Shown here: positions 31,938 to 41,219 of the stretch, piece after piece | How positions within the stretch are numbered: position 1 is the stretch's first letter | How the letters are laid out: every line of letters begins with the position of its first letter | NCBI GenBank assembly: GCA_900548905.1 | Contig: URMK01000021.1 | Span: 35,317-99,316 of the forward strand | Reading direction: 5' to 3' | Length of the DNA: 64,000 nt | From: an uncultured Lachnospiraceae bacterium | Lineage (GTDB): Bacteria > Bacillota > Clostridia > Lachnospirales > Lachnospiraceae | Notes under the pieces: model-generated | The model's input: the letters and a program-made list of their open reading frames with translations, nothing else | The model's database searches: none | What the model was told of the DNA's origin: nothing | Translations under genes and position numbers: made by a program

Positions 31938-33857
31938 ATGCAGAAAATCTTTACCCGCTATATCAGTGCTGTGGTCATTGTGGCCCTGATGGCCATATTC
32001 GGAGTAAACTGGTTTTTCCAGGAATATAATGCGAGGAAGCAGATGACGGAAAAATCACAGATGAAGCTGGATCAGATCATACAGACGCTGGAGAACAATG
32101 AGGTGGAGCTGGAAAATCTGAAGGAAAGCCTGGATGAGGATTACCTTACCAGAGCTTATGCGTTTGCCTATATCATCGAGCAGAACCCGGAGGTACTGAA
32201 CAGCCAGCCGGAGCTTGAGCGGATCGCAACGCTTCTGAATGTGGACGAACTGCATGTGATTGATGAAAACGGTATTTTGTTTGCGGGCAGCATTCCCAAA
32301 TACTTCGGCATGGATTTTCAGGACACGGATCAGACAAGGGAGTTTCTGGCGATTTTAGAGGATCCGGAGTCGTGCCTTGTGCAGGATATACGGCCCAACG
32401 GTTATGAACAGAAGATTTTCCAGTATATCGGCGTGCCCAGACAGGATCAAAAAGGAATCGTCCAGGTGGGGATGGCTCCCACCAGAATGCTGGAGGCCCA
32501 GAAAAGGAACCAGTTGGATTACATACTTGCAAGAATGCCTGTTGAGGCGGGCAGCACGCTGTTTGCGGTGAATACGGAAACGGGCAAGGTTCTGATCTGC
32601 CGCAATGGCAATACGGAGGAAAGGGGGCTTTCTTCGTTTGGTTTCGACATAGAGAATGTGAAAACCCTTTCCGGCGGCGGATTTATGCAATATGAAGGAA
32701 CAAATGTGTTTTTTGTAACGAAGGAATACGACAATATGGTTCTGGGAATCGGAAAAGAAGCGGGGGCGCTTTATGAGGACAGGAACCGGCAGATCATCCT
32801 CACCACGGTTTTTCTGGTATTTATCTCCCTCGTGATGATATCCCTGATCAACCGCCTGCTGAAGGCACAGATTGTGAACGGGATCCATCGGATCACCGGT
32901 GATTTGGAGCGGATTACCGAAGGGGATCTGAATACGGTGGTGGATGTGGGCAACAATCCGGAATTCCGCCAGCTGAGCGCCGGAATCAACAAAATGGTTG
33001 CAGGCATACTCAGTGCCACGGTTCGGGTATCCCAGGTAATTGATATGGTGGATATGCCGATTGGCGTATTTGAATATGGAAGGAATGGAAAGGAAGTTAT
33101 GGCGACCGGCAGGGTGCGCCAGGTATTCGGCTGGCCGGAGGAGGAAGCACAAAGCCTTTACCGGGAAAAAGAACGGTTTGAAAAGCGCCTGGAGGAAATC
33201 CTTGACAGACCGGAGGAAGGGGAACGGGATATTTACCGCTTGTCCGATACCCCGGAAAAGTGGATCAGTATCCGTATGAATTCGGATGAAACCGGAACCT
33301 TCGGCGTGGTGGCGGATGTTACCAGGGATATCCGGGAAAAGCAGAAAATCCTCCATGAAAGGGATTACGATTCCCTTACCGGCCTCTGCAACATTGATAC
33401 CTTCAAAAAAGAAGCAACCCTTGTCCTGAAAAAAGGTGACTTCGGCGTTGCCGCCATGGTAATGCTGGATCTGGATAATTTCAAGCACATAAACGACAGC
33501 TACGGCCATGACTGGGGAGATGAATATCTGCGGATCTGTGCCGGCATCCTGGAGATGAGCAATGGCGACAGAGGCATTGCAGCACGCCGGTCGGGAGATG
33601 AGTTCTGCCTGTTTCTCCATCATTTTTCCTCAAAGGCGGAGCTTGCCAATTATATGGAAGAATTTTATGCCAGGCTGGAGATGAAGGAAATCCTGTTCCC
33701 GGACGGAAGCAGGGGCAGGCTCGCCATATCCGCCGGGCTGGCCTGGTACGGGGATGGCCTTGACAGCTGCGGCCCGCTGCTGAAGGCCGCCGATTATGCG
33801 CTGTATGACGCCAAAAACAGCGGAAAGGGGATTATAAAGCAATATACCCTGGATTAA
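31938..33857 (+). CDS. Membrane diguanylate cyclase with SGDEF motif
   Basis: 639 residues from the ATG at 31938 (AAGGAG six bases upstream). A membrane span lies near 8-26 (YISAVVIVALMAIFGVNWFF), then an external sensor of about 240 residues (dCACHE-like), a second span near 285-305 (TTVFLVFISLVMISLI), a HAMP segment, a PAS-like part and a C-terminal GGDEF domain starting YDSLTGLCNIDTF. The signature is RRSGDEFCLF, Ser for the first Gly, a change seen in some active cyclases. No RxxD inhibitory site is obvious. It makes c-di-GMP in response to an external ligand. Confidence 0.88.
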   Translation: MQKIFTRYISAVVIVALMAIFGVNWFFQEYNARKQMTEKSQMKLDQIIQTLENNEVELENLKESLDEDYLTRAYAFAYIIEQNPEVLNSQPELERIATLLNVDELHVIDENGILFAGSIPKYFGMDFQDTDQTREFLAILEDPESCLVQDIRPNGYEQKIFQYIGVPRQDQKGIVQVGMAPTRMLEAQKRNQLDYILARMPVEAGSTLFAVNTETGKVLICRNGNTEERGLSSFGFDIENVKTLSGGGFMQYEGTNVFFVTKEYDNMVLGIGKEAGALYEDRNRQIILTTVFLVFISLVMISLINRLLKAQIVNGIHRITGDLERITEGDLNTVVDVGNNPEFRQLSAGINKMVAGILSATVRVSQVIDMVDMPIGVFEYGRNGKEVMATGRVRQVFGWPEEEAQSLYREKERFEKRLEEILDRPEEGERDIYRLSDTPEKWISIRMNSDETGTFGVVADVTRDIREKQKILHERDYDSLTGLCNIDTFKKEATLVLKKGDFGVAAMVMLDLDNFKHINDSYGHDWGDEYLRICAGILEMSNGDRGIAARRSGDEFCLFLHHFSSKAELANYMEEFYARLEMKEILFPDGSRGRLAISAGLAWYGDGLDSCGPLLKAADYALYDAKNSGKGIIKQYTLD

Positions 33858-33909
33858 TTTTATAGGGAACAGCCCAAAATACCACTTTTAAAAAGAGCGG
33901 AGGTTATGG

Positions 33910-33932
33910 TATACTGTGTGTAAACGCTTACA
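33910..33932 (+). promoter_or_regulatory. Promoter -10 and cre-like operator before the glycosidase gene
   Basis: TATACT (33910-33915) is followed directly by TGTAAACGCTTACA (33919-33932), a near-perfect match to the CcpA cre consensus WTGNAANCGNWNNCW. It covers the likely transcription start, so glucose repression is expected. A dedicated LacI-type repressor is an alternative. Confidence 0.7.
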
Positions 33933-33947
33933 TAAAAGGGGAAACAT

Positions 33948-36128
33948 ATGGGATTATCGATTATAACAGAAAAATTAAAAAATCCGGACAGGGAATATAC
34001 CGCATTTCCCTTCTGGTTTTTTAACGGTGATTTTACGGATGAGGAAATTATCCGCCAAATCAGGGACTTTAAGGAGAAGGGGATTTATGGTTTTGTCCTG
34101 CATCCCAGGATGGGGATTCCGGAAAGCATTCCGTATTTGTCGGATATCTTTATGCATTATGTGAAAACAGCGGTGGAAACGGCGCGGGAAGAAGGTATGC
34201 AGGTGGTGCTGTATGACGAAGGCATGTACCCTTCCGGTTCGGCCCATGGCATGATTGCGGCGGCGGATCCGGCGCTGGCTTCTGTGGGGCTTACGCTGGA
34301 AGACAGCTGGAATACGGACGGGCATCCCCCGGAGGAACGTCCGGTGGTCTGGCTTGCCGACGGAAAATTCCTGGTGTGCAGGCATAACCGGGGCACTATC
34401 CGGGGGATTCATTTCGGCGAGGATGACGGCGAGGCAAAGGCACCGTTAAGTGCGGATATCCTGAATCCGGCGGCAGTGGATTTATTCCTTCAGCTGACCC
34501 ATGAACGTTACTATGCGGTTCTGAAGGAGTATTTCGGTACCACGGTAATCGGCTTTTTTACCGATGAACCCAGTATTCTGGGCAGAAACGGCCTGGGTAC
34601 TCCGGAAAAGCCTTTCTTTCCCTGGACACCGGGATTGGAGGAGGAAATCTGCAGCCGCGGAGGCAGGACGGAAGAGCTGGCAGCTCTTTTTGAAGGAAAG
34701 GAAAACAGGACGACAGCTATTTACCGTCAGGTAATTACGGACAGGGAAGGCAGGGTTTATTACGGAAAGCTTTCCGCCTGGTGTGAAGCGCATGGCATAG
34801 CGCTCATGGGACATCCCCATCAAAGCGATGATATTGATGTACAGCAGTTTTTCGGGGTTCCGGGGCAGGATCTGGCCCTGCGCTGGGTGGCGCCGGAAAA
34901 AGGCGGCCTGGAGGGAATGGACAGCGTCATGGGGAAATGCTCCTCCGATGCGGCAAGGCTGATGGGAAGGCGCCGCAACTCCAATGAGTGCTTCGGGGCA
35001 TGCAACAGGTCGGAAGGGGGCAGGCCGGTCCCCTGGTACTTTACCGGCAGCGATATGAAGTGGTATCTGGACTGGCTGGCGGTCAGGGGCGTAAACCTGT
35101 TTATCCCCCATGCGTTCTATTACAGCATTGAAGGCGCCAGAAAGGAGGAACGTCCCCCGGATGTGGGGCCAAACAGTATCTGGTGGGGCCGTTACCGGCA
35201 GATTTCCGGTTATATGAGCCGTCTGTCCTATATGGGGACAGATGTGAAGAACTGTGCCCGGGTGGCGGTATTATGTGACAACAGGGATCTGCACTGGAAG
35301 GAAATGCAGGGATTTTATGAAAACCAGGTGGAATTCAATTACCTTCCCCTGCGCTTCCTGGAAGCCTGCAGGGAAGAAAAAGGAACGCTGCTATGTGGGG
35401 ATCAGTCTTATGACTATTTGTTCGGGGAGGAGAAATACGGGCGGATGCAGGATCGGATGCCCGGTGTGAAACGGATCCGTTCTGCGGCGGAAGCGGGACA
35501 GCCGGATATGCGGCTGCAAAAGCCCTGTCCCTCCCTTCGGATCACCCATTTCATCAAGGAGGGAAAGGAATGCTTCTTCCTGGTAAATGAAGGGGAAGAG
35601 GCGATTTCCGAAACGGCGGAAATCAGGATAACAGAAGAGGCGAATTGCTGCCTTGCCGCCTGCGATCTCTGGAAGAACGAAGGCTATGGAATCCCTGTCC
35701 GGCAGCAGGAGGGCCATTTGGTCTTTTCTCTGGAACTCGGGAGAAGGGAAAGCCTGCTATTGATCCTATGTGCGCCGGAAGAATTCCGGGAAGCAGGTTT
35801 CCGGTACCGGGCGGAAAAAGAAGAGATCCGGATCCGGGACTGGAAGCTCATCGGGGAGAAGCCCCATGCTCTTCAAAAGGAATATGAAGGAACCTTCTAT
35901 AAGGAAAAGGGAAGAGACAAAGAAACGAGATGGGTGCTGCATACGGCGGCGGAAGAAATGGTGGAATATTACGTTAACGGCCGTTTTGCCGGTGCTACGT
36001 TATGGAATCCCCATGAAATAGAGCTGTCCGGCCTGTTGGAGGAGGGGGAGAACCATCTGCGTATCGTGGTGACCGGAAATCCGGCAAACCGGTATGGCGG
36101 TGCCGATATCCCTTACGGATTATTATAA
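33948..36128 (+). CDS. GH106-like glycoside hydrolase (putative alpha-L-rhamnosidase)
   Basis: 726 residues with AGGGG six bases upstream. It starts PDREYTAFPFWFFNGDFTDE and continues with GIYGFVLHPRMGIPE and VVLYDEGMYPSGSAHG, the opening pattern of GH106-related TIM barrels. GFFTDEPSILG (about 205) and NSNECFGACNRS (about 345) are candidate acid residues. The C-terminal 100 residues form a jelly-roll with YYVNGRFAGATLWNPHEIEL as in GH2/GH106 enzymes. No signal peptide, so it acts inside the cell on imported oligosaccharides. The exact sugar is uncertain. Confidence 0.75.
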   Translation: MGLSIITEKLKNPDREYTAFPFWFFNGDFTDEEIIRQIRDFKEKGIYGFVLHPRMGIPESIPYLSDIFMHYVKTAVETAREEGMQVVLYDEGMYPSGSAHGMIAAADPALASVGLTLEDSWNTDGHPPEERPVVWLADGKFLVCRHNRGTIRGIHFGEDDGEAKAPLSADILNPAAVDLFLQLTHERYYAVLKEYFGTTVIGFFTDEPSILGRNGLGTPEKPFFPWTPGLEEEICSRGGRTEELAALFEGKENRTTAIYRQVITDREGRVYYGKLSAWCEAHGIALMGHPHQSDDIDVQQFFGVPGQDLALRWVAPEKGGLEGMDSVMGKCSSDAARLMGRRRNSNECFGACNRSEGGRPVPWYFTGSDMKWYLDWLAVRGVNLFIPHAFYYSIEGARKEERPPDVGPNSIWWGRYRQISGYMSRLSYMGTDVKNCARVAVLCDNRDLHWKEMQGFYENQVEFNYLPLRFLEACREEKGTLLCGDQSYDYLFGEEKYGRMQDRMPGVKRIRSAAEAGQPDMRLQKPCPSLRITHFIKEGKECFFLVNEGEEAISETAEIRITEEANCCLAACDLWKNEGYGIPVRQQEGHLVFSLELGRRESLLLILCAPEEFREAGFRYRAEKEEIRIRDWKLIGEKPHALQKEYEGTFYKEKGRDKETRWVLHTAAEEMVEYYVNGRFAGATLWNPHEIELSGLLEEGENHLRIVVTGNPANRYGGADIPYGLL

Positions 36129-36130
36129 AC

Positions 36131-36195
36131 CAAAAAAGAAGCCTTGTACGTTTTCCGGGGAAGGCATATACCCGGAAATACGTGCAGGGCTTCTC
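36131..36195. terminator. Bidirectional terminator between glycosidase and carB
   Basis: AGAAGCC...GGCTTCT with inner TACGT/ACGTA and TTCCGGG/CCCGGAA forms a long stem. On the minus strand it ends in TTTTTTGG, so it mainly terminates carB; on the plus strand CTCTCTT follows. Confidence 0.8.
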
Positions 36196-36264
36196 TCTTC
36201 GGCAGTAGTAACTGTCCGGCATATTCACAGTTGTAACAGGTACTGCCCCGGTTTTATACCGGTA

Positions 36265-39200
36265 TTATCTATCCTTGATTTCACTGTGAAGCTCCTGAAC
36301 GGATTTCACATCCCCGTTGCCATGTTCCTTCACATATTTGATACCGTTGGCGGTTGCTTTTGCCGCCGCAATGGTGGTCATATAGGGGATCTTTGCCTTG
36401 ATGGCGGCCTTACGCAGATAGCTGTCGTCGTGCACGCTTTCCTTGCCGACGGGGGAATTCACCACAAGCTGGATTTTGCCGTTGGTTATGAGATCCAGGA
36501 TGTTAGGCCGTCCCTCATAAAGCTTATTGACTTTTTCGGCTTCAATTCCGGCTTCCCGGATCAGGCTGCAGGTGTTCTTCGTGGCTACGATATGGAAGCC
36601 GGCATCTGCGAAAGCCTGTGCGACCTCCACAACCTCTTCCTTATCCTTGCGGTTAACGGAAATCAATACGGTTCCTTCCAGGGGAAGACGGGACTGTGTG
36701 GCTTCCTGGGCTTTATAGAAAGCTTCCCCGTAGGAATAGGACAGGCCCAGCACTTCGCCGGTGGAACGCATTTCCGGTCCGAGGACAGGATCCACCTCCG
36801 GGAACATATTGAAGGGGAATACCGCTTCCTTTATCCCGAAATAGGGGATATGCTGTTCCTGCAGAGCAGGTACGGGAGAGGGCTTTCCGGTCAGTTCGCA
36901 GGTGATGATATCGATGGCAAGCGGCACCATGCGGATGTTGCAGACCTTGGATACCAGCGGAACGGTACGGGATGCGCGGGGATTGGCCTCCAGCACATAG
37001 ACTTTTCCGTTTTCGATGGCATACTGCATGTTCATCAGTCCCTTGACATGCATTTCTTCCGCAATTTTTCTGGTATATTCTTTGATTGTTTCCACATTCT
37101 CCGCAGATATATGCACGGAAGGAATGATACATGCGGAATCCCCGGAATGCACGCCTGCCAGTTCGATATGTTCCATTACTGCGGGAACAAAGGCATGTGT
37201 GCCGTCGCTGATGGCGTCCGCTTCACATTCCATGGCATGGTTCAGGAAACGGTCGATCAGGATGGGGCGGTCCGGCGTTACGCCGACTGCGGCCTTCATA
37301 TAACCGGCCATGCTTTCCTCGTCATAAACCACTTCCATCCCTCTGCCGCCCAACACATAGGAAGGACGGACCATAACGGGATATCCAATCTTTCCGGCGA
37401 TGGTCAGCGCTTCCTCCACAGTGGTGGCCATGCCTGATTCCGGCATGGGAATTTCCAGCTTTTCCATCATGGCACGGAACAGGTCCCTGTCTTCCGCCAG
37501 ATCGATCACGGAAGGGGCGGTGCCGAGAATCTTCACGCCGTTCTTTTCCAGCTCGTTCGCCAGATTCAGCGGTGTCTGGCCGCCGAACTGGGCAATGACG
37601 CCCACCGGCTTTTCTTTTTTATATATACTCAGAACATCCTCCAGCGTCAGAGGCTCAAAATACAATTTATCCGAGGTGTCGTAATCCGTGGACACGGTTT
37701 CCGGGTTACAGTTGACAATAATTGTCTCAAAGCCCAGCTTTTTCAGCGCCAGGGATGCATGGACGCAGCAGTAATCAAATTCGATGCCCTGGCCGATACG
37801 GTTGGGGCCGCCGCCCAGAATCATTACCTTGGGCTTATCGGTGTTTATCGGGTTTTTATCTTCTCCATTGTAAGTGGAGAAGTAGTAGGCGCTGTCCGGG
37901 GTGCCGCTTACATGGACGCCCTCCCAGGTTTCTTCTATGCCCAGTTCGATACGGCGGCTGCGGATTTCCGCTTCCGGAACCGCAAGGATCTGGCTTAAAT
38001 ATTTATCGGAAAAGCCGTCTTTTTTGGCAGCGATGAGGCTTTTGTCGGTAGGAAGGCTTCCTTTGCCGGCCGCCAGGGCTTCCTCCTCCTCCACCAGCTC
38101 TTTCATCTGCCGGATAAAGTAGGTCTTTACCTTGGTGATTTCATGGATTTCGTCAATGGAAGCACCTTTGCGGAGGGCTTCATACATGATGAAATGCCGT
38201 TCGCTGGAAGGGGTGATCAGAAGGGCGAGGAGCTGTTCCTTCGTCTTGCTTCCCAGGTTCCCGGCGTTGCCCAGGCCGTAACGCCCTGTTTCCAGGCTGC
38301 GGATTGCCTTCTGGAAGGCTTCCTTATAGGTTTTGCCGATGCTCATGACTTCGCCTACCGCACGCATCTGGGTGCCCAGTTTGTCCTCCACGCCTTTGAA
38401 TTTTTCAAAAGCCCAGCGGGCAAATTTGATAACCACATAGTCGCCGTCTGGTACGTATTTGTCCAGCGTTCCGTATTTCCCGCAGGGAATGTCCTTCAGG
38501 GTAAGGCCGCAGGCGAGCATGGCGGATACCAGTGCGATGGGAAAACCGGTGGCTTTGGAAGCCAATGCGGAGGAACGGGACGTTCTGGGGTTGATCTCAA
38601 TAACTACAATACGGTCGGTTTCCGGGTCATGGGCAAACTGTACGTTGGTGCCGCCGATAACCTGGACACTTTCCACTATCTTATAAGCCTGATCCTGCAG
38701 ACGTTTCTGGCATTCCCGGGAAATCGTGAGCATAGGGGCGGAGCAGAAGGAATCGCCGGTATGCACGCCCAGGGGATCAATATTTTCAATAAAGCAGACG
38801 GTGATCATGTTGTTTTCACAGTCTCTGACAATTTCCAGCTCCAGTTCTTCCCAGCCGAGTATGGATTCCTCGACAAGAACCTGTCCCACAAGACTGGCCT
38901 GCAGGCCTCTGGCGCAAACTGTTTTCAGCTCGTCCACATTGTAAACAAGGCCGCCGCCTGCACCGCCCATGGTATAAGCTGGGCGGAGGACCACGGGATA
39001 GCCCAGACGGTCAGCGATTGCCAGCGCTTCGTCAACACTGTAGGCAACCTCACTGCGGGCCATTTCAATCCCCAGCTCATTCATGGCTTTTTTAAATTCT
39101 ATGCGATCCTCGCCGCGTTCGATGGCATCCACCTGGACGCCGATGACTTTTACATCATATTTTTCCAGGATTCCGGCTTTATTCAGCTCCGAACACAGAT

Positions 39201-39489
39201 TCAGCCCGGACTGCCCGCCCAGATTGGGAAGCAGGGCATCGGGCCTCTCTTTGGCAATAATCTGCTCCAGCCGTTCAACATTAAGCGGCTCAATATAGGT
39301 TACATCTGCCGTTTCCGGATCCGTCATGATCGTTGCCGGATTGGAATTGACAAGAACGATCTCATAGCCCAGTTTACGCAGCGCCTTGCAGGCCTGGGTA
39401 CCGGAATAATCGAATTCGCAGGCCTGGCCGATGATGATGGGGCCGGAGCCGATGATTAGTACTTTGTGAATGTCTGTTCTTTGTGACAT
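36265..39489 (-). CDS. carB: Carbamoyl-phosphate synthase large subunit
   Basis: 1,074 residues from the ATG at 39489 (GGAGG four bases upstream), the normal family length. It has two ATP-grasp halves: VLIIGSGPIIIGQACEFDYS at the N-terminus and MILGGGPNRIGQGIEFDYCC after about 555, with EINPRTSRSSALASKATGFP and VLEANPRASRTVPLVSKVCN as metal-binding segments. The last 140 residues are the regulatory MGS domain. It makes carbamoyl phosphate for arginine and pyrimidines with CarA, which is not in the window. Several long frames on the plus strand here are shadows of this gene. Confidence 0.97.
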   Translation of the reverse strand: MSQRTDIHKVLIIGSGPIIIGQACEFDYSGTQACKALRKLGYEIVLVNSNPATIMTDPETADVTYIEPLNVERLEQIIAKERPDALLPNLGGQSGLNLCSELNKAGILEKYDVKVIGVQVDAIERGEDRIEFKKAMNELGIEMARSEVAYSVDEALAIADRLGYPVVLRPAYTMGGAGGGLVYNVDELKTVCARGLQASLVGQVLVEESILGWEELELEIVRDCENNMITVCFIENIDPLGVHTGDSFCSAPMLTISRECQKRLQDQAYKIVESVQVIGGTNVQFAHDPETDRIVVIEINPRTSRSSALASKATGFPIALVSAMLACGLTLKDIPCGKYGTLDKYVPDGDYVVIKFARWAFEKFKGVEDKLGTQMRAVGEVMSIGKTYKEAFQKAIRSLETGRYGLGNAGNLGSKTKEQLLALLITPSSERHFIMYEALRKGASIDEIHEITKVKTYFIRQMKELVEEEEALAAGKGSLPTDKSLIAAKKDGFSDKYLSQILAVPEAEIRSRRIELGIEETWEGVHVSGTPDSAYYFSTYNGEDKNPINTDKPKVMILGGGPNRIGQGIEFDYCCVHASLALKKLGFETIIVNCNPETVSTDYDTSDKLYFEPLTLEDVLSIYKKEKPVGVIAQFGGQTPLNLANELEKNGVKILGTAPSVIDLAEDRDLFRAMMEKLEIPMPESGMATTVEEALTIAGKIGYPVMVRPSYVLGGRGMEVVYDEESMAGYMKAAVGVTPDRPILIDRFLNHAMECEADAISDGTHAFVPAVMEHIELAGVHSGDSACIIPSVHISAENVETIKEYTRKIAEEMHVKGLMNMQYAIENGKVYVLEANPRASRTVPLVSKVCNIRMVPLAIDIITCELTGKPSPVPALQEQHIPYFGIKEAVFPFNMFPEVDPVLGPEMRSTGEVLGLSYSYGEAFYKAQEATQSRLPLEGTVLISVNRKDKEEVVEVAQAFADAGFHIVATKNTCSLIREAGIEAEKVNKLYEGRPNILDLITNGKIQLVVNSPVGKESVHDDSYLRKAAIKAKIPYMTTIAAAKATANGIKYVKEHGNGDVKSVQELHSEIKDR

Positions 39490-39599
39490 AATTCCTCCAT
39501 TCTGCTGCCAGGTTGACAGCCAGCTTACGGGGAAAATTGGTATATGCGCCTGCACGCAAGCCAAGGCGGAAAGAACCACCCGGTCCCTCCCGCACATTC

Positions 39600-39630
39600 C
39601 TGACAGTTCAGATTCCCCTGAACTGTGACG
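39600..39630. repeat. Palindromic intergenic repeat (GTAACAGTTC family)
   Basis: CTGACAGTTCAG-ATTCCC-CTGAACTGTGACG upstream of carB; a diverged copy of the 18654 repeat. Confidence 0.55.
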
Positions 39631-39720
39631 CACATTCTTCTGTAATTTCCCTTTGCAGTCTATTATATAGGATATTGCGGAAAAGGGAAAGAGATTTCTT
39701 TTCCGGATTCACCAGGAATT

Positions 39721-39743
39721 GTTACCATACGTAACAGTTCAGA
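39721..39743. repeat. Palindromic repeat, half copy
   Basis: GTTAC-CATAC-GTAAC followed by AGTTCAGA between carB and the radical SAM gene; it shares GTAACAGTTCAGAC with the other copies. Confidence 0.5.
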
Positions 39744-39772
39744 CGGCCCTTTGTGTCCTGTGGCATCCCCCT

Positions 39773-41128
39773 TTACCGGCCCAGAAGAAAGCGGGCGATC
39801 AGCTTCGGGGCGTTTATAAAGTCATAGGAGCCGTAGCGGCGTGCGAGGAAAAACAGCCGGAGGACAAGGATATGGTAGCGCAGGTAGAAGGCGGGGACGC
39901 TCATGTGGGCAGGGGGGAGGAGGACATGGGTGTAGTCCCATTTGCGCCAGTCGCGGGTGAGCAGGTCTTTTTGGCAGCGGTCATACATCGGGGTTCCCGG
40001 AAGCGGGGTGATGATGGAGGGAATGACGTATTCCAGCTCCTGTTCCTTCACCCAGCGGTACATGGAGGTAAAATCCCCTGCCGTGAAGTCGGTGTCAATT
40101 ATCATCATGGCATAGAGGCCTGCATGGATGCTTTTCAGAAAGCTGATACAGGAAAGGCTGTCTTCCACAGCGATTTTTTTATCATATTTTTCAAGGTAGT
40201 TGTCCCGGACGGCTTCGAAGCCGACGATAAAGTAGCGGAAGCCAATTTGGGTAAGCTCTTTGATAAGCTCTTTATTATTGAGGATGAAATCGCACCTGCC
40301 GTAGCAAATATAATTTTTTCGGATTCCAAGGCGGCGTATCCAGGCAATGAATTCGGAAATGACCGCAGGATCCACGAGAAAATTATCATCCACAATATAG
40401 ATGGTATCGCTCCGGACTGCCTGGATTTCCTCTGCAAAACGCTGTATATCCTTATGTATATAGCGGCCGCAGTTCATCATGGTACGGTAGCAGAAAGTAC
40501 ATTTGTGGGAGCAGGAATACGCAAAACGGACACAGGCAAGGGGATTGTGCCTGAGCAGGCGGAAACGGGATTGATACCGGTAAAAATGGGAACGGTCAAT
40601 GTGCCGGGGAAGACAGTTAATATCATAGGGAGTAATGGTATTTTCCGCCCAGCTGCCGTCTCCCTTCCGGAAGCAAAGGCCGTTCAGAGCTTCCAGCCGG
40701 ACTGTTTGGATTTCCGGTTCTGTCTGCAGGGAGGCGACGGCGGAGAGCACGGCCGGATCATAAGAACGGCAGATATAATCCACGGTATCCGCATAGAGGC
40801 ATGCGTAATTGTGCTCTGCAAAAATCCCTCCCAGTACGGTGGTTATCCGGGGAGAATAGGCCTTGGTCCTTTTCATATAATCCAGCATATAGGGAACCTG
40901 TTTAACAACGCCGTCCGCATAGACCAGCCGGGGAGCAAAGGCGGACAATACCTGTTCATAGCCTGTCTGCTCCCGGTCGGGATCGTAAATGCGGACGGTA
41001 TGGCCGTCCTGTGTGAGGACCGTATATAAGATTTCTGTGTCCAGGGGTTCATTTTCAACAATGCCGATGGAACGGAAATGGGTACGTGTTTCTTCCGTAT
41101 GGATCAACAGGATGCGGGTCGGGTTCAT
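39773..41128 (-). CDS. B12-binding-type radical SAM protein
   Basis: 451 residues with AAGGAAAAACC before the ATG at 41128. Residues 1-165 resemble a cobalamin-binding Rossmann domain (ILYTVLTQDGHTVRIYDPDR, VLGGIFAEHNYACLY), without a clear DxHxxG. The radical SAM cluster is CSHKCTFC at about 210-217, followed by IYIVDDNFLVDP and FIVGFEAVRDN. The C-terminal part ends LPGTPMYDRC and a helical tail. Family members methylate or rearrange natural products and lipids; the substrate is unknown, and no peptide precursor is seen nearby. Confidence 0.82.
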   Translation of the reverse strand: MNPTRILLIHTEETRTHFRSIGIVENEPLDTEILYTVLTQDGHTVRIYDPDREQTGYEQVLSAFAPRLVYADGVVKQVPYMLDYMKRTKAYSPRITTVLGGIFAEHNYACLYADTVDYICRSYDPAVLSAVASLQTEPEIQTVRLEALNGLCFRKGDGSWAENTITPYDINCLPRHIDRSHFYRYQSRFRLLRHNPLACVRFAYSCSHKCTFCYRTMMNCGRYIHKDIQRFAEEIQAVRSDTIYIVDDNFLVDPAVISEFIAWIRRLGIRKNYICYGRCDFILNNKELIKELTQIGFRYFIVGFEAVRDNYLEKYDKKIAVEDSLSCISFLKSIHAGLYAMMIIDTDFTAGDFTSMYRWVKEQELEYVIPSIITPLPGTPMYDRCQKDLLTRDWRKWDYTHVLLPPAHMSVPAFYLRYHILVLRLFFLARRYGSYDFINAPKLIARFLLGR

Positions 41129-41219
41129 GGTTTTTCCTTCCGTCGTATAAGTTTATGTTGCACCTATTTTACCATAGAATATATTATTATGCTTGAAATA
41201 TTATTTTTCCGCATCCTTT

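Noticed and set aside
36094..37437. A 447-codon plus-strand frame opposite carB, and another of 438 codons at 38143-39459
   Set aside because: Both are shadows of carB: they have no ribosome site or recognisable motif, and the opposite strand is a full, well-conserved CarB.
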